Assembly: GCF_013140855.1 (NCBI RefSeq)
Contig: NZ_JABBPG010000001.1
Coordinates: forward strand, 248,001-312,000
From: Pseudoalteromonas caenipelagi
GTDB lineage: Bacteria; Pseudomonadota; Gammaproteobacteria; Enterobacterales; Alteromonadaceae
DNA: 64,000 nucleotides
Direction of reading: 5' to 3'
Below the pieces are notes generated by a model. The model did no database searches, was not told the origin of the DNA, and saw nothing but the letters and a program-made list of their open reading frames with translations. A program made the translations under genes and the position numbers. Shown here one piece after another: positions 8,943-18,517 of this stretch; the stretch's first letter is position 1; each line of letters starts with the position of its first letter.

Positions 8943-8965
8943 AAAGCGCCCATGTAGGGCGCTTT
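8943..8965. terminator. Bidirectional terminator-like hairpin
   Basis: A perfect 9-bp stem AAAGCGCCC / GGGCGCTTT with a 5-base loop, lying between two convergent genes (the basic small protein and htpX), with A and T tracts on both sides. Confidence 0.75.
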
Positions 8966-8982
8966 GTTGGGCTAGTAATTCA

Positions 8983-9837
8983 TTATCTAAGTGCTTGAAT
9001 GCGTTGTTCAAGCGGTGGGTGAGATGCAAACATCTCTGATAAGCTTTTACCCGATGCAATACCAAAAGCCATCATTGAGCCTTCAAGTTGCGATTCTTGG
9101 TTTTGCTTTAATCGCTCTAACGCGGCACGCATTTTGTGCGCCCCAACTAAGCTAGCAGCACCTTTGTCAGCTGCAAATTCGCGTTTACGGCTGAAGTACG
9201 CCACTACGATTGACGCTAAGATACCAAATAGCATTTGGAAAATTAGGTCAAACACAAAATACGCCCAGCCAGTACCTTCTTCATCACCTCTAAAGAAATT
9301 ATCTACAATGCCAGCTAGCACCTTTGCTAAGAAGATTACAAAAGTATTTACCACACCTTGAATAAGCGTCAGTGTTACCATGTCACCGTTTGCAACATGT
9401 GAGACCTCATGTGCTAATACGGCTTCGGCTTCATCTTGACTCATGTTATGCAGCAGGCCAGAGCTTACCGCAACTAGGCTGTTATTTTTACTCGGCCCCG
9501 TGGCAAAAGCGTTTATCTCTGGGCTGTCATAAATGGCAACTTCAGGCATTTTTATGTTGGCCTGTTGTGCTTGACGCGCAACAGTTTGCAATAGCCAATG
9601 TTCTGTTTCATTTCGAGCTTGTTCTATGACCATCGCACCAGTTGATTTTTTTGCTATCCATTTCGACATAAATAGCGAAATAAAAGCACCACCAAAACCA
9701 AACACCAGAGCGATAAGCATAATGCCGCTGTAACTTCTGGACGAAATTCCAAACACCGACATTAAGACCGATAAAACCACTCCCAACACTAGCATTACAG
9801 CTAAGTTAGTTAGTAGAAATAACACAACGCGTTTCAT
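8983..9837 (-). CDS. htpX: Inner-membrane zinc metalloprotease HtpX
   Basis: A 285-residue M48 peptidase (E. coli HtpX is about 293). Two N-terminal membrane helices lie at about residues 4-28 and 38-58. The zinc motif HEVSH is at residues 143-147, then two more hydrophobic segments and the distal glutamate in [10 protein letters not shown]. HtpX degrades damaged membrane proteins together with FtsH. The start at 9837 (MKRVVLFLL) is preferred because GAGGTG lies just upstream; an in-frame extension to 9951 would add 38 residues foreign to the family. It is flanked by terminators and appears monocistronic. Confidence 0.93.
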   Translation of the reverse strand: MKRVVLFLLTNLAVMLVLGVVLSVLMSVFGISSRSYSGIMLIALVFGFGGAFISLFMSKWIAKKSTGAMVIEQARNETEHWLLQTVARQAQQANIKMPEVAIYDSPEINAFATGPSKNNSLVAVSSGLLHNMSQDEAEAVLAHEVSHVANGDMVTLTLIQGVVNTFVIFLAKVLAGIVDNFFRGDEEGTGWAYFVFDLIFQMLFGILASIVVAYFSRKREFAADKGAASLVGAHKMRAALERLKQNQESQLEGSMMAFGIASGKSLSEMFASHPPLEQRIQALR

Positions 9838-9996
9838 AATCACCTCAGTGAAATAACAAAAATCAAACTCTGCATACTTTGCATACAGACTCATATATCT
9901 AAGGAGTAAAATGGGGTAATTTAAAGCACTAATCAATAGCGATAAGTGCAATAAAATAGAAAAAGTTGCGGTTTTTATCAGTTAATTTTTTGTCAA

Positions 9997-10019
9997 GAGC
10001 CAAACAGAGTGTTTGGCTC
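9997..10019 (-). terminator. Hairpin downstream of the FMN reductase gene
   Basis: A perfect 9-bp stem GAGCCAAAC / GTTTGGCTC with a 5-base loop, 11 bases beyond the stop of the reductase gene. The T run on the minus strand is poor, so termination may be partial. Confidence 0.5.
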
Positions 10020-10029
10020 AGATTATTTC

Positions 10030-10557
10030 TTATAACTGCAACGAAAAAGTCGATTGTTTCAATTCTTGCTTTAAAGCGTCGTCTTTAATTTCACCTTTTT
10101 CACTGTCAAAAACATCATAAAAACTTGGCACCGAAACACTGGCTTTTACGTCCATTGCAAAAAAAGGTGCTGAGCCTGTTGCGCTCGCTAAAACGCTTTT
10201 TGCACCGCCAGGTCCTGGTGACGTAGCGAGCAACACCATTGGCTTATTTTGATACACCTTTTGATTAATACGAGATGCCCAATCAAATATATTCTTATAA
10301 GCTGCAGTGTAGGTACCATTGTGCTCCGCAAATGACACAATAATCGCATCGGCTTCACCGATTTTGTTATAGAACTGCTGAGCTTGGACTGGTATTCCAA
10401 TTTCGTTCTCTCTATCCGCGCTGTAGATTGGCATTTCAAAGTCATTCAAATCAATTAACTCAACCTCTGCGCCTTCAACGAATGACGCAGTGTACTGCGC
10501 TAATTGTTTGTTAATTGATTGACGGCTGCTACTTGCTGCAAATGCTAAAACTTTCAT
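10030..10557 (-). CDS. NADPH-dependent FMN reductase family protein
   Basis: A 175-residue flavodoxin-like protein. The phosphate-binding loop FAASSSRQSINKQLA lies at residues 6-20, and the flavin-ring region PGPGGAKSVLA near residue 115 matches the chromate/azo/FMN reductase family. It reduces FMN or quinones with NADPH in the cytoplasm. A LysR-type regulator is divergent from it with a 107-base shared promoter region, the typical arrangement of a LysR-controlled reductase responding to quinone or redox stress. The specific substrate is unknown. The start has CTCT/GGAG-type spacing upstream. Confidence 0.87.
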   Translation of the reverse strand: MKVLAFAASSSRQSINKQLAQYTASFVEGAEVELIDLNDFEMPIYSADRENEIGIPVQAQQFYNKIGEADAIIVSFAEHNGTYTAAYKNIFDWASRINQKVYQNKPMVLLATSPGPGGAKSVLASATGSAPFFAMDVKASVSVPSFYDVFDSEKGEIKDDALKQELKQSTFSLQL

Positions 10558-10584
10558 AACACTCTCCTAAATGGGTTTGTTTTG

Positions 10585-10603
10585 TTGTATTCATTTTATG
10601 CAA
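10585..10603. promoter_or_regulatory. Candidate LysR-type operator
   Basis: An inverted repeat TTGTAT-N7-ATGCAA (one mismatch) in the divergent promoter region between the FMN reductase and the LysR regulator. It has the size and AT-rich centre expected for a LysR-family site. Position and symmetry are the only evidence. Confidence 0.35.
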
Positions 10604-10664
10604 CCCAGTGTATATTGACATTCAAATTTATTTAATAACTCATTTGTAAAGTTACTATTTCCAT

Positions 10665-11567
10665 ATGGCTAATAATATTTTTGATGGCATTCCAATATTT
10701 GTGCAAGTTGTTAAAAGTGGTGGTTTTGGTGCTGCAGCCAGTGTACTAGGGCATTCAAATTCTCACATTAGTAAAGAGATCAACAAACTTGAAGAACGCC
10801 TCGGGGTAAGGTTGCTCAATAGAACCACGCGTTCCATTGCTTTAACCCCCGAAGGGGAGCTCTACTATGGCTATTGTGAGCAGTTAGTCAATGACGCCAC
10901 TGATGCATTTACACTTTTAACGCACAATGACAACAACCCAAAAGGGGAGTTAAAAATAAGCTGTCCGATTGGTATTAGTCAAAGCTACATACAGCCTGTG
11001 ATTGAAAAGTATGTACAAAGTTACCCCAATGTTAGACTCAATATCGATCTTAGTGATAAACGAATCGATGTGATTGCGGATGGGTTTGATCTTGTGGTGC
11101 GTGCTGCGCCAGAGCTTCAAGAATCGAGTTTAATTTGTAAACGATTATTTTCGTGCCCTACATATGTTGTTGCTTCGCCTGATTATATTGCGCGTTATGG
11201 CCGACCTCATCACCCTAAAGAGTTAACAAATTACGATTGTATTTGTTATTCGAACCTCAAATCTCCAAACAAGTGGGAGTTTGTAAATGCTCAAGGAGAA
11301 CAGTTTACTGTCAACGTTAGACAAAAAGCCTTGTTAAATAACGGTAATATGCAAGCGGCAATGGCATGCGCTGGCATCGGAATATGTAGATTACCTGAGT
11401 TTTACATTAAACAAGAGTTGGCTCAAGGGCAGTTAGAAGTGCTATTTGAACAGTGCCCACTGCCACAAGTAAATGTGTACGCCATTTACCCAAGTAAAAA
11501 ACATCTTTCACCTAAAGTTCGCTGTTTTATTGATTTGTTAGAGGAGAACGCGAGAAGTATCCGCTAA
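10665..11567 (+). CDS. LysR family transcriptional regulator
   Basis: A 300-residue protein. An N-terminal winged helix-turn-helix (residues about 5-62: GGFGAAASVLGHSNSHISKE, then LEERLGVRLLNRTTRSI) is followed by a periplasmic-binding-like effector domain from residue 90. The length is standard for the family. It is divergent from the FMN reductase gene and probably regulates it and itself. It resembles the large LysR subgroup typified by regulators of quinone or aromatic responses. The ligand is not known. Confidence 0.92.
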   Translation: MANNIFDGIPIFVQVVKSGGFGAAASVLGHSNSHISKEINKLEERLGVRLLNRTTRSIALTPEGELYYGYCEQLVNDATDAFTLLTHNDNNPKGELKISCPIGISQSYIQPVIEKYVQSYPNVRLNIDLSDKRIDVIADGFDLVVRAAPELQESSLICKRLFSCPTYVVASPDYIARYGRPHHPKELTNYDCICYSNLKSPNKWEFVNAQGEQFTVNVRQKALLNNGNMQAAMACAGIGICRLPEFYIKQELAQGQLEVLFEQCPLPQVNVYAIYPSKKHLSPKVRCFIDLLEENARSIR

Positions 11568-11695
11568 AAATGCTTTTATTTGCTAATAGCCAGTGCTTTT
11601 AATCGCCTGTAAACATTTAATGCGTTAAAATAGGGCAACACTTTCCTAAACTTCGATAACCATTGTGTGATGGTTGTCCTGACATTGAGAACACC

Positions 11696-11992
11696 ATGAG
11701 AAAAAACTTTGCGTTAACGCACCCAAAACTAAAACCTGCTCGATTAGTTGATGCAATTAAGTATGAAATAAAAAAATACCTCCGTAGAGAGCGCAATAAA
11801 AACTTACCTGCTGGGGCTGATTTTTGGGACTTTGACTGTCGTTTTGGTGCGACGCAAGAACAAGCTGACGTAATTAAAGTTGCAGAAATAAACAAGCACA
11901 TTGATCATGCGGTTGGTGCCGAATTACCTTCTTTTTATCTCGAAATCCTGGCAAAACCTGGCCATAGAGCGCCATTATTGGATGAAGAGTAA
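11696..11992 (+). CDS. DUF6172-like small conserved protein
   Basis: A 98-residue soluble protein beginning MRKNFALTHPKLKPARLVDA and containing the conserved-looking block RRERNKNLP..DFWDFDCRFG. It is recognised as one of a family of short conserved proteobacterial proteins (DUF6172) of unknown function. The ATG at 11696 is chosen because the family starts with this Met-x-Lys-x-Phe block; an upstream in-frame start at 11663 would add 11 unrelated residues. It is followed by a strong terminator. The family assignment is from memory. Confidence 0.75.
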   Translation: MRKNFALTHPKLKPARLVDAIKYEIKKYLRRERNKNLPAGADFWDFDCRFGATQEQADVIKVAEINKHIDHAVGAELPSFYLEILAKPGHRAPLLDEE

Positions 11993-12043
11993 TATAGCAT
12001 TTAATAGTTTCGAACATTGTTGATGTAATAAAGCATGCAAACT

Positions 12044-12080
12044 CTCAAGTTAAGCGCATAAAATCTGCGCTTAACTTGAG
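12044..12080. terminator. Strong hairpin between convergent genes
   Basis: A 15-bp stem CTCAAGTTAAGCGCA / TGCGCTTAACTTGAG with a 7-base loop, lying between the DUF6172-like gene (+) and the acyltransferase gene (-), and positioned to serve both. Confidence 0.75.
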
Positions 12081-12087
12081 TTTGGGG

Positions 12088-14043
12088 TTACAAAAAACTC
12101 GGGTTTTGTTTGATAAACCGTTTGCCTAGTTCAATTGAACCCAACAAATTTAAATGATTGTTATCACGATAGATCGGTATGTTATTTAGGTAGGTTGGGC
12201 AGTCACTTCCCTCGCAAAAAATAGACTCTACTGAAACAAATGATGCTTGCTCAGTGTACTTATCTTTTAGAAACGCAAACGCATTGCTAATATCGGGAAA
12301 AGCAGCTGAAGTAGCGCTGACCCTGCAGTCTTCTAGCTCGTCAGATGTTCTATTTGCATGGACTTTCAAAAAACAACGGCTATTATCAACTTTTTGTCTT
12401 GGTAGCATTTCAATAACGATAGGGTAAATGCCAGCTGCAATTAACTGATTAAGCGTAATTTCTATAGTCTCATTTAAGGCTGCTATTTTATTCTGCTCGT
12501 ATTTTGACAATAGGTTACCTTGTGTATAACCAGCCCAAGCGCCCGCTAGGAATACATACCGAGGTTTTTTATCTAATATATAGGCCAACGCGTCATTATT
12601 CCTTTTTATGCAGGCTTCTCTAGCGTTAGTTGTATTTACATACAAAGATAGTAATGGAGGGCAATTACCACGTGATACTTCCAAAACTTTTATATCAAAA
12701 TGTTGTCCTATTACATCCACAAAACCATTAAAATGGTTTGCGTGTGAGTCTCCCCATAAAACTGCATCTATCTTAGATTTTTCTTTATTGCCAAGCATGC
12801 ACGTGTGCGATTCACTAATCGTCACGTCATTTGTCATACAAACACCCTTTCCCTGTTCAGGTTTACTATGAAGCGCCACTTCTGCTTGCACGATAGTTTG
12901 GTCAAACCTGTGAGGGAAAAACTGTGCATTATGAGCAACAAAGAAAACTAAAACTAATGCTGCTGCAGGTGCTGTATACAGTAATAACGCGACTTTTTTG
13001 GTCTTTATTGTTTTTGAGTGTCTAGTTGGGTTTTCTACGTACCGCCAAGTTAAATAAGCTAATAACATTGATAAAGTCGCAACACAAAGCTGGACAACAG
13101 CGGTAAATTCAATACCCAATACTTTTAAGTAAGAAATGATAGGCCAATGCCATAGATACAATGAATATGATATGAGGCCTATAAAAACTAAATATTTGTT
13201 GCCAAGCACTGAATATGACCAACAACTTAGGTTTTTACCAGCGATTATTATACCTGCTACGCCAAAACATGGTAAAAGCGTCAGCAGCCCTGGGAACTTA
13301 TCTTTTGAGTCAATATTCATTGCACTTACTAAAATTAAAGCGAGTGAAATTACAAATATGCAATTTGAGGCAAACTTGTTTAGGTTAAAGTGTTCAGGAT
13401 AATGATACAAACATACCGCTACGGCAGTACCAATCAAAAACTCACCAGCTCTACTGGCAATAAAATAGTAGGCCAACTTAGCGCTATATTGAGTCAAAAA
13501 ATATGAGACCAAATACGCGGCAATCAGGCTGAATATTAGTATTAAAGCTCTTAATTTGTGTTTTGACAGCTTCATCCACAATACAATACATAATGGCATA
13601 AATAAGTAAAATTGTTCTTCTACGGAAAGAGACCAAGTATGCAATAAAGGGGCTTCATGAGTGGTGGAGGAGAAATAACCACTTTCATTAAGCATAAAAA
13701 ATATGTTGGAGAAAAACAGCGCAGACGCAATCGCGCTTCTTAAAAGGTCACTAAGTGCATAAGGCGTGAGTATAATAATACCAGCAATAATAGTGGTCAC
13801 TAATACCGTTAAGTATGCAGGCAAAAGCCTAGTTGCACGTCTAATGTAGAAGTCAATGTACGAAAAATGATTATTCGCATTCGCTTTTATAATGATACTG
13901 GAAATTAAAAAGCCTGAGATGGTGAAAAATACATCAACACCTATAAAGCCACCAGTTATAAAAGGAATGTCCAAATGGAATAATAATACTATTAGGACTG
14001 CAATTGCTCTTAGTCCATCAATATCAGACCTATATTGTGTCAT
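12088..14043 (-). CDS. Membrane O-acyltransferase with SGNH domain (OafA/YrhL type)
   Basis: A 651-residue protein. Residues 1-360 are an acyltransferase-3 membrane domain with about ten helices (start YRSDIDGLRAIAVLIVLLFH, then GGFIGVDVFFTISGFLIS). A C-terminal SGNH-like domain holds block I LWGDSHANH near residue 430 and DNNHLNLLGS near residue 632. Proteins of this architecture acetylate lipopolysaccharide O-antigen or other surface glycans. No glycan biosynthesis genes are adjacent, so the acceptor is unknown. The gene stands alone between a hairpin and rhombosortase. Confidence 0.9.
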   Translation of the reverse strand: MTQYRSDIDGLRAIAVLIVLLFHLDIPFITGGFIGVDVFFTISGFLISSIIIKANANNHFSYIDFYIRRATRLLPAYLTVLVTTIIAGIIILTPYALSDLLRSAIASALFFSNIFFMLNESGYFSSTTHEAPLLHTWSLSVEEQFYLFMPLCIVLWMKLSKHKLRALILIFSLIAAYLVSYFLTQYSAKLAYYFIASRAGEFLIGTAVAVCLYHYPEHFNLNKFASNCIFVISLALILVSAMNIDSKDKFPGLLTLLPCFGVAGIIIAGKNLSCWSYSVLGNKYLVFIGLISYSLYLWHWPIISYLKVLGIEFTAVVQLCVATLSMLLAYLTWRYVENPTRHSKTIKTKKVALLLYTAPAAALVLVFFVAHNAQFFPHRFDQTIVQAEVALHSKPEQGKGVCMTNDVTISESHTCMLGNKEKSKIDAVLWGDSHANHFNGFVDVIGQHFDIKVLEVSRGNCPPLLSLYVNTTNAREACIKRNNDALAYILDKKPRYVFLAGAWAGYTQGNLLSKYEQNKIAALNETIEITLNQLIAAGIYPIVIEMLPRQKVDNSRCFLKVHANRTSDELEDCRVSATSAAFPDISNAFAFLKDKYTEQASFVSVESIFCEGSDCPTYLNNIPIYRDNNHLNLLGSIELGKRFIKQNPSFL

Positions 14044-14112
14044 CAGCTAAGTCGAAGCCTTCTTAAAAACGTAGGGGGTGATTTGGCCGCAGACCATACA
14101 CGAACAGCGCTG

Positions 14113-14706
14113 TTAAGGCAAATTAGGCGTAGTTCTGCGAGCTAATATCAAACAGTAGCAAAAATATAAAAACAGACCGCCAATAGCCCCAATCAAATGT
14201 GCTTCTATGGCCACTCTAGAGTCAATGAGCATACCAACTTCAACGCTTGGCCCTTGTACTTGTTCCCAAATTAATTTTGCCCAAATACCTATAAACAACA
14301 AAATACCAGAGCGCATGCCAACTTGAATATCTTTAAGCGCTCCCCACACAATCACTCCATGTAACAGACCACTTAAACCTGTATAGATCCCAATGTCAGG
14401 GCAAAATAACCAAATGCCTAGACCGGTCCACAGAGCTAAAAATATTATATGGAAGAAGTACTCTTTAGCAGAGCGGTGCTCAGCATGTAAAACCCATATA
14501 AAAACAATACCAATAACGTTGAGCAGTAAATGAGTCCAATTACTATGCATAAATTGGCCTGTGAAAACACGCCACCATTGTGCAGGTACTAAATCCCTGT
14601 CGAATGCAAAGAGCGAATGCGTATCGAATAGCATTAATAAAGTACTCACTAGAATGAGCGTTATTGGGGGGAGGGTGTAGCGCTTGCTTAGAGGTAGATC
14701 AATCAT
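14113..14706 (-). CDS. rrtA: Rhombosortase (rhomboid-family intramembrane protease)
   Basis: A 197-residue protein with about six membrane helices. The rhomboid serine motif GLSGLLHG has Ser112, and the catalytic His170 lies in EAHLIGAIGG. FMHSNWTHLLLN near residue 52 matches the rhomboid HxxxxHxxxN region. Short rhomboids of this kind process proteins with GlyGly-CTERM tails for attachment to the cell surface. No GlyGly-CTERM protein is encoded in this window, so its substrates lie elsewhere. It is divergent from the gamma-glutamyltransferase gene. Confidence 0.85.
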   Translation of the reverse strand: MIDLPLSKRYTLPPITLILVSTLLMLFDTHSLFAFDRDLVPAQWWRVFTGQFMHSNWTHLLLNVIGIVFIWVLHAEHRSAKEYFFHIIFLALWTGLGIWLFCPDIGIYTGLSGLLHGVIVWGALKDIQVGMRSGILLFIGIWAKLIWEQVQGPSVEVGMLIDSRVAIEAHLIGAIGGLFLYFCYCLILARRTTPNLP

Positions 14707-14788
14707 GGTATTTGGCAGTTATTTTTTGCATATTGTGCCTGTTTGCTTTTATCATGCCAATGTTTTCAATGAATATAAGTGATTATAA

Positions 14789-16552
14789 ATGAAATACGCA
14801 CTGCACCTAGCGCTCTTGTTTTTACTCAGTAGTTGTACTTCGAATGATAACGCTCAACACAGTCAAAAACGAGAAACACGAGAACCGGAAGCTGCAACGG
14901 GCTTACAATATAAAGAACAAGTTTCAGCACAGCAATTTATGGTTGCAGCTGCAAACCCTTACGCCGCAAAAGCTGGGCAATCAATGCTCGCTCAAGGCGG
15001 TAGCGCAATTGATGCGGCAATAGCAACACAACTTGTGCTTACCTTAGTAGAGCCTCAATCATCTGGTATTGGGGGCGGTACGTTTATTTTATATTTTGAT
15101 AAAAAGAATAATAAGCTCGTGACCTTTGATGGTAGAGAAACGGCCCCCAATAAGGCCGACCACACACTCTTTTTGGATGAAAATGGCAAAGCGGTCCCAT
15201 GGATTAAAGCTGTCGTTGGTGGGCGCTCAGTGGGCGTACCTGGGGTATTACATGCTTTTAAACAAGCTCATCAGCAATATGGGACGTTACCTTGGGAAAC
15301 GTTATTCGAGCCCGCGATTAAACTAGCTACTGAAGGCTTTGTGGTATCACCTAGGCTGAACATGTTACTGGAGAAAAAACTCAACCCAGGCCTGACACAA
15401 TTGTCTCCTGCAAAAGATTATTTTTACCCCAATGGTGAAGCGCTTAAAGTGGGTGCTGTAAAGCAAAACCCCGAACTTGCGAGTGTATATCAACAAGTAG
15501 CAAAAAATGGCATACGCGCATTTTATCAAGGCGAAAATGCTGCACAGTTAGTAAGCGCGGTGCAAAATGCCCAAATAGCGCCAGGTAAGCTAGATAAAAA
15601 TGATTTAGCAGAGTATACAAGCAAGCAGAGAACCCCGATTTGCACCGATTATCACCAATATAAGGTTTGTTCGATGGCACCACCTAGCAGTGGTGGTATA
15701 GCCGTATTACAAATCTTAAAATTACTTGAAGGCAAAAATCTTTCACAATATGCGCCAAACGACCCACAAGCACTGCATTTATTTACGCAAGCGTCACGTT
15801 TGGCTTTTGCTGATAGAAACCATTATGTGGCCGATCCTGACTTTGTAACGGTTCCTACAAAAGCGCTGCTAAGAGATGATTACCTGTTAAAACGTGCAGC
15901 TTTGATAACAGACCAAGACAACCACAATGTACCTGTGGGAGATCCCACCCAAGGTGCCATTGCTTATGCGCAAGGTGACGGTTATGAATTACCTTCCACT
16001 ACTCACGTATCAATTGTTGATAGTCAAGGCAATGCAGTGTCCATGACCAGCTCTATCGAAATGGCGTTTGGTTCAACCGTTATGGTGAACGGTTATCTTT
16101 TAAACAATCAGCTTACTGATTTTTCTTTAAGTCCTAAAAAAGAAGGGAAGTGGGTTGCTAATCGTGTTGAAGCCAACAAGCGGCCTCGTAGTTCAATGTC
16201 ACCAGTGATGGTATTCAATCCAGATGGTAGTTTACGCTTGGTTGTGGGCTCACCGGGTGGAAGCCGTATTATTAACTACGTTGCACAAACTGTGATAGGC
16301 GTACTAGATTGGCAATTAACGCCTCAGCAAGCAATCAATTTACCCAGAGTCACTAACCGTAATAAATATACGACACTTGAAAAAGGTACCGAACTTGTAA
16401 ACTTAGTGCCGTTCTTTAAAGAAAAAGGCCACAACGTGCAGGTAAGAGATTTAAACTCCGGGTTACATGCTATTGAAGTAAAAAATGGTAAATTATATGG
16501 TGGTGCAGACCCGCGCCGCGAAGGCATTGCGTTAGGCGAAAACACACGATAA
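14789..16552 (+). CDS. ggt: Gamma-glutamyltransferase (glutathione hydrolase), lipoprotein
   Basis: A 587-residue Ntn-hydrolase precursor. The autoprocessing nucleophile is Thr404 in STTHVSIVD, and the glycine-rich loop GSPGGSRIINY near residue 490 belongs to the active site. The large-subunit motif AAIATQLVLTLVEPQSSGIGGG lies near residues 75-98. It cleaves the gamma-glutamyl bond of glutathione in the periplasm. The N terminus ends LLSSC, a lipobox with the cysteine at residue 16, so it is probably anchored as a lipoprotein. No strong ribosome binding site is visible before the ATG. Confidence 0.93.
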   Translation: MKYALHLALLFLLSSCTSNDNAQHSQKRETREPEAATGLQYKEQVSAQQFMVAAANPYAAKAGQSMLAQGGSAIDAAIATQLVLTLVEPQSSGIGGGTFILYFDKKNNKLVTFDGRETAPNKADHTLFLDENGKAVPWIKAVVGGRSVGVPGVLHAFKQAHQQYGTLPWETLFEPAIKLATEGFVVSPRLNMLLEKKLNPGLTQLSPAKDYFYPNGEALKVGAVKQNPELASVYQQVAKNGIRAFYQGENAAQLVSAVQNAQIAPGKLDKNDLAEYTSKQRTPICTDYHQYKVCSMAPPSSGGIAVLQILKLLEGKNLSQYAPNDPQALHLFTQASRLAFADRNHYVADPDFVTVPTKALLRDDYLLKRAALITDQDNHNVPVGDPTQGAIAYAQGDGYELPSTTHVSIVDSQGNAVSMTSSIEMAFGSTVMVNGYLLNNQLTDFSLSPKKEGKWVANRVEANKRPRSSMSPVMVFNPDGSLRLVVGSPGGSRIINYVAQTVIGVLDWQLTPQQAINLPRVTNRNKYTTLEKGTELVNLVPFFKEKGHNVQVRDLNSGLHAIEVKNGKLYGGADPRREGIALGENTR

Positions 16553-16724
16553 TCGTAGGCTTAAAAGTAAGTTTACGATATACTGTACGGCCCTGTTTAC
16601 AGAAAATACAATCTGTAGATGGGGTCTTTTACATTGGTCTGATGTGAGTGAAATTCATTGAAATTTAATCACTTTGGGCAATAATGATCTCTCAGCCTAT
16701 AAAAATGTGTCAAAACTTGTAAAT

Positions 16725-18419
16725 ATGACTAAACAAACAGATCCTAATTATTTATACATTCCATACTCTGGTCCTAATCTTTTAGAAACGCCGTTACTTA
16801 ATAAAGGCAGTGCATTCAGCCAACGTGAGCGAGAAAGCTTTAACTTAGCAGGTTTATTACCACCACGTTATGAGACCATTGAAGAGCAAGTTGAGCGTTG
16901 TTATCAACAATACTCAAGCTTTAGCGACAATTTAAACAAGCATATTTACCTTCGAGCGATTCAAGACAACAACGAGACGCTTTATTACCGTTTGGTGCGC
17001 GACCATTTAGAAGAAATGATGCCAATTATTTATACACCAACAGTTGGCGATGCTTGTGAAAAGTTCTCTGATATATATCGTAGTTCACGAGGCTTGTTTA
17101 TCGCCTATGAAGAACGCCATCAGATTGATGACATTTTACGTAACGCTACTAAAGGTAAAGTAAAAGTCATCGTTGTAACTGATGGGGAGCGTATTTTAGG
17201 CCTAGGTGACCAAGGGATAGGCGGTATGGGTATTCCTATCGGTAAGCTATCTTTATATACCGCATGTGGAGGTATCAGCCCAGCCTATACGCTACCTGTA
17301 ATGCTTGATGTAGGTACTAACAACGAAAAGTTGCTTGCCGACCCAATGTATATGGGCGCTCGTCATAAACGTATTAGCCAAGAAGAGTATGACGAATTTT
17401 TAGAGCTATTTATTTGCGCGGTTAAACGTCGCTGGCCAAGCGTGTTATTACAGTTTGAAGATTTTGCCCAACCTAACGCCATGCCGCTGCTTAAACGTTA
17501 TCGTAACGAAATTTGTAGCTTTAATGATGATATTCAAGGTACGGCTTCAGTGACTGTTGGCTCATTGCTCGCTGCATGTCGAGTCAAAGGCGCAAAGCTA
17601 TCTGACCAAAAAGTGGTATTTGTTGGCTCTGGTTCTGCCGGTTGTGGTATTGCAGAGCAAATAATCAGTCAAATGGTGGCCGAAGGCATATCAGACGCGC
17701 AAGCGCGCAGCCAAATTTATATGGTAGATAGGTATGGCTTGCTAACAGAAGGTATGGAAGATCTTCGAGATTTCCAAGCTGCCTTGGTACAAAGCAAAGA
17801 TGCACTAAGTGACTGGTCATACAGTGGTGACTATGCAGCGCTCTTAGATGTAATGCACTGTGCCAAACCTGATATTTTGATTGGAGTGTCGGGTCAGCCA
17901 GGATTATTCACGGAGCAAGTTATTCGTGCTATGCACAACGGCTGTGAACGTCCTATTATTTTCCCGTTAAGTAACCCATCTCGCCAAGTTGAGGCTCATC
18001 CAAAAGACGTGATTGAGTGGACTCAAGGACAGGCTATCGTAGCAACTGGCAGTCCGTTTGACCCAGTAAACTTTAACGGTACTGTTTATCCTATTCCGCA
18101 GTGTAACAACAGTTATATTTTCCCTGGTATTGGTTTAGGTGTGATAGCAGCTAAAGCCACGAGCATTACTGACGCCATGTTGATGGTTTCTAGCGAAACC
18201 TTGGCTGAATCTTCTCCATGGGCGAATACTGGCAAGGGTAGCTTGTTACCAGCACTTGTTGAAATTGAATCGCTAAGTAAGCGCATTGCATTTGCAGTTG
18301 CCAAAAAAGCGATGGAAGAAGGTGTTGCACTAGAAATGTCAGACGATGCAATATGGGCGGCAATTGAAAAGAACTATTGGTTGCCAGAGTATCGTAACTA
18401 CAAGCGTTGTAGTATTTAA
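16725..18419 (+). CDS. maeA: NAD-dependent malic enzyme
   Basis: A 564-residue enzyme that closely follows E. coli MaeA (565 residues) from [22 protein letters not shown] to the C-terminal EYRNYKR. It oxidatively decarboxylates malate to pyruvate. Catalytic and metal-binding blocks are visible: [34 protein letters not shown], and the second Rossmann motif [10 protein letters not shown]. The ATG at 16725 gives family length; a TTG-started extension to 16674 would add 17 unrelated residues. Neither start has a clear Shine-Dalgarno. A strong terminator follows. Confidence 0.95.
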   Translation: MTKQTDPNYLYIPYSGPNLLETPLLNKGSAFSQRERESFNLAGLLPPRYETIEEQVERCYQQYSSFSDNLNKHIYLRAIQDNNETLYYRLVRDHLEEMMPIIYTPTVGDACEKFSDIYRSSRGLFIAYEERHQIDDILRNATKGKVKVIVVTDGERILGLGDQGIGGMGIPIGKLSLYTACGGISPAYTLPVMLDVGTNNEKLLADPMYMGARHKRISQEEYDEFLELFICAVKRRWPSVLLQFEDFAQPNAMPLLKRYRNEICSFNDDIQGTASVTVGSLLAACRVKGAKLSDQKVVFVGSGSAGCGIAEQIISQMVAEGISDAQARSQIYMVDRYGLLTEGMEDLRDFQAALVQSKDALSDWSYSGDYAALLDVMHCAKPDILIGVSGQPGLFTEQVIRAMHNGCERPIIFPLSNPSRQVEAHPKDVIEWTQGQAIVATGSPFDPVNFNGTVYPIPQCNNSYIFPGIGLGVIAAKATSITDAMLMVSSETLAESSPWANTGKGSLLPALVEIESLSKRIAFAVAKKAMEEGVALEMSDDAIWAAIEKNYWLPEYRNYKRCSI

Positions 18420-18429
18420 TGAATTATTG

Positions 18430-18457
18430 AGCCAGCACAGTGAATGCTGGCTTTTTT
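18430..18457 (+). terminator. Rho-independent terminator
   Basis: Stem AGCCAGCA / TGCTGGCT with a 7-base loop followed by six T, 10 bases after the malic enzyme stop. Confidence 0.88.
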
Positions 18458-18481
18458 ATATCTATAGTTAATACACAAACC

Positions 18482-18510
18482 AAGGAGGTAATTTTAAACT
18501 AATGTTTTGA
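18482..18510 (+). promoter_or_regulatory. Strong Shine-Dalgarno with a two-codon leader frame
   Basis: AAGGAGGT at 18482-18489 is a near-perfect Shine-Dalgarno, but the nearest ATG (18502) opens only ATG-TTT-TGA. The real gene starts 8 bases after that stop with a weak GAGAG site. It could be a minimal leader that couples translation, or a chance match. Confidence 0.3.
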
Positions 18511-18517
18511 GAGTTGT

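Noticed and set aside
8717..8953. Minus-strand 78-codon frame rich in Phe, Leu, Ser and Cys
   Set aside because: It lies opposite the lysine-rich small gene, whose AAA codons read as TTT on the other strand, and it also spans a terminator. It has no support of its own.
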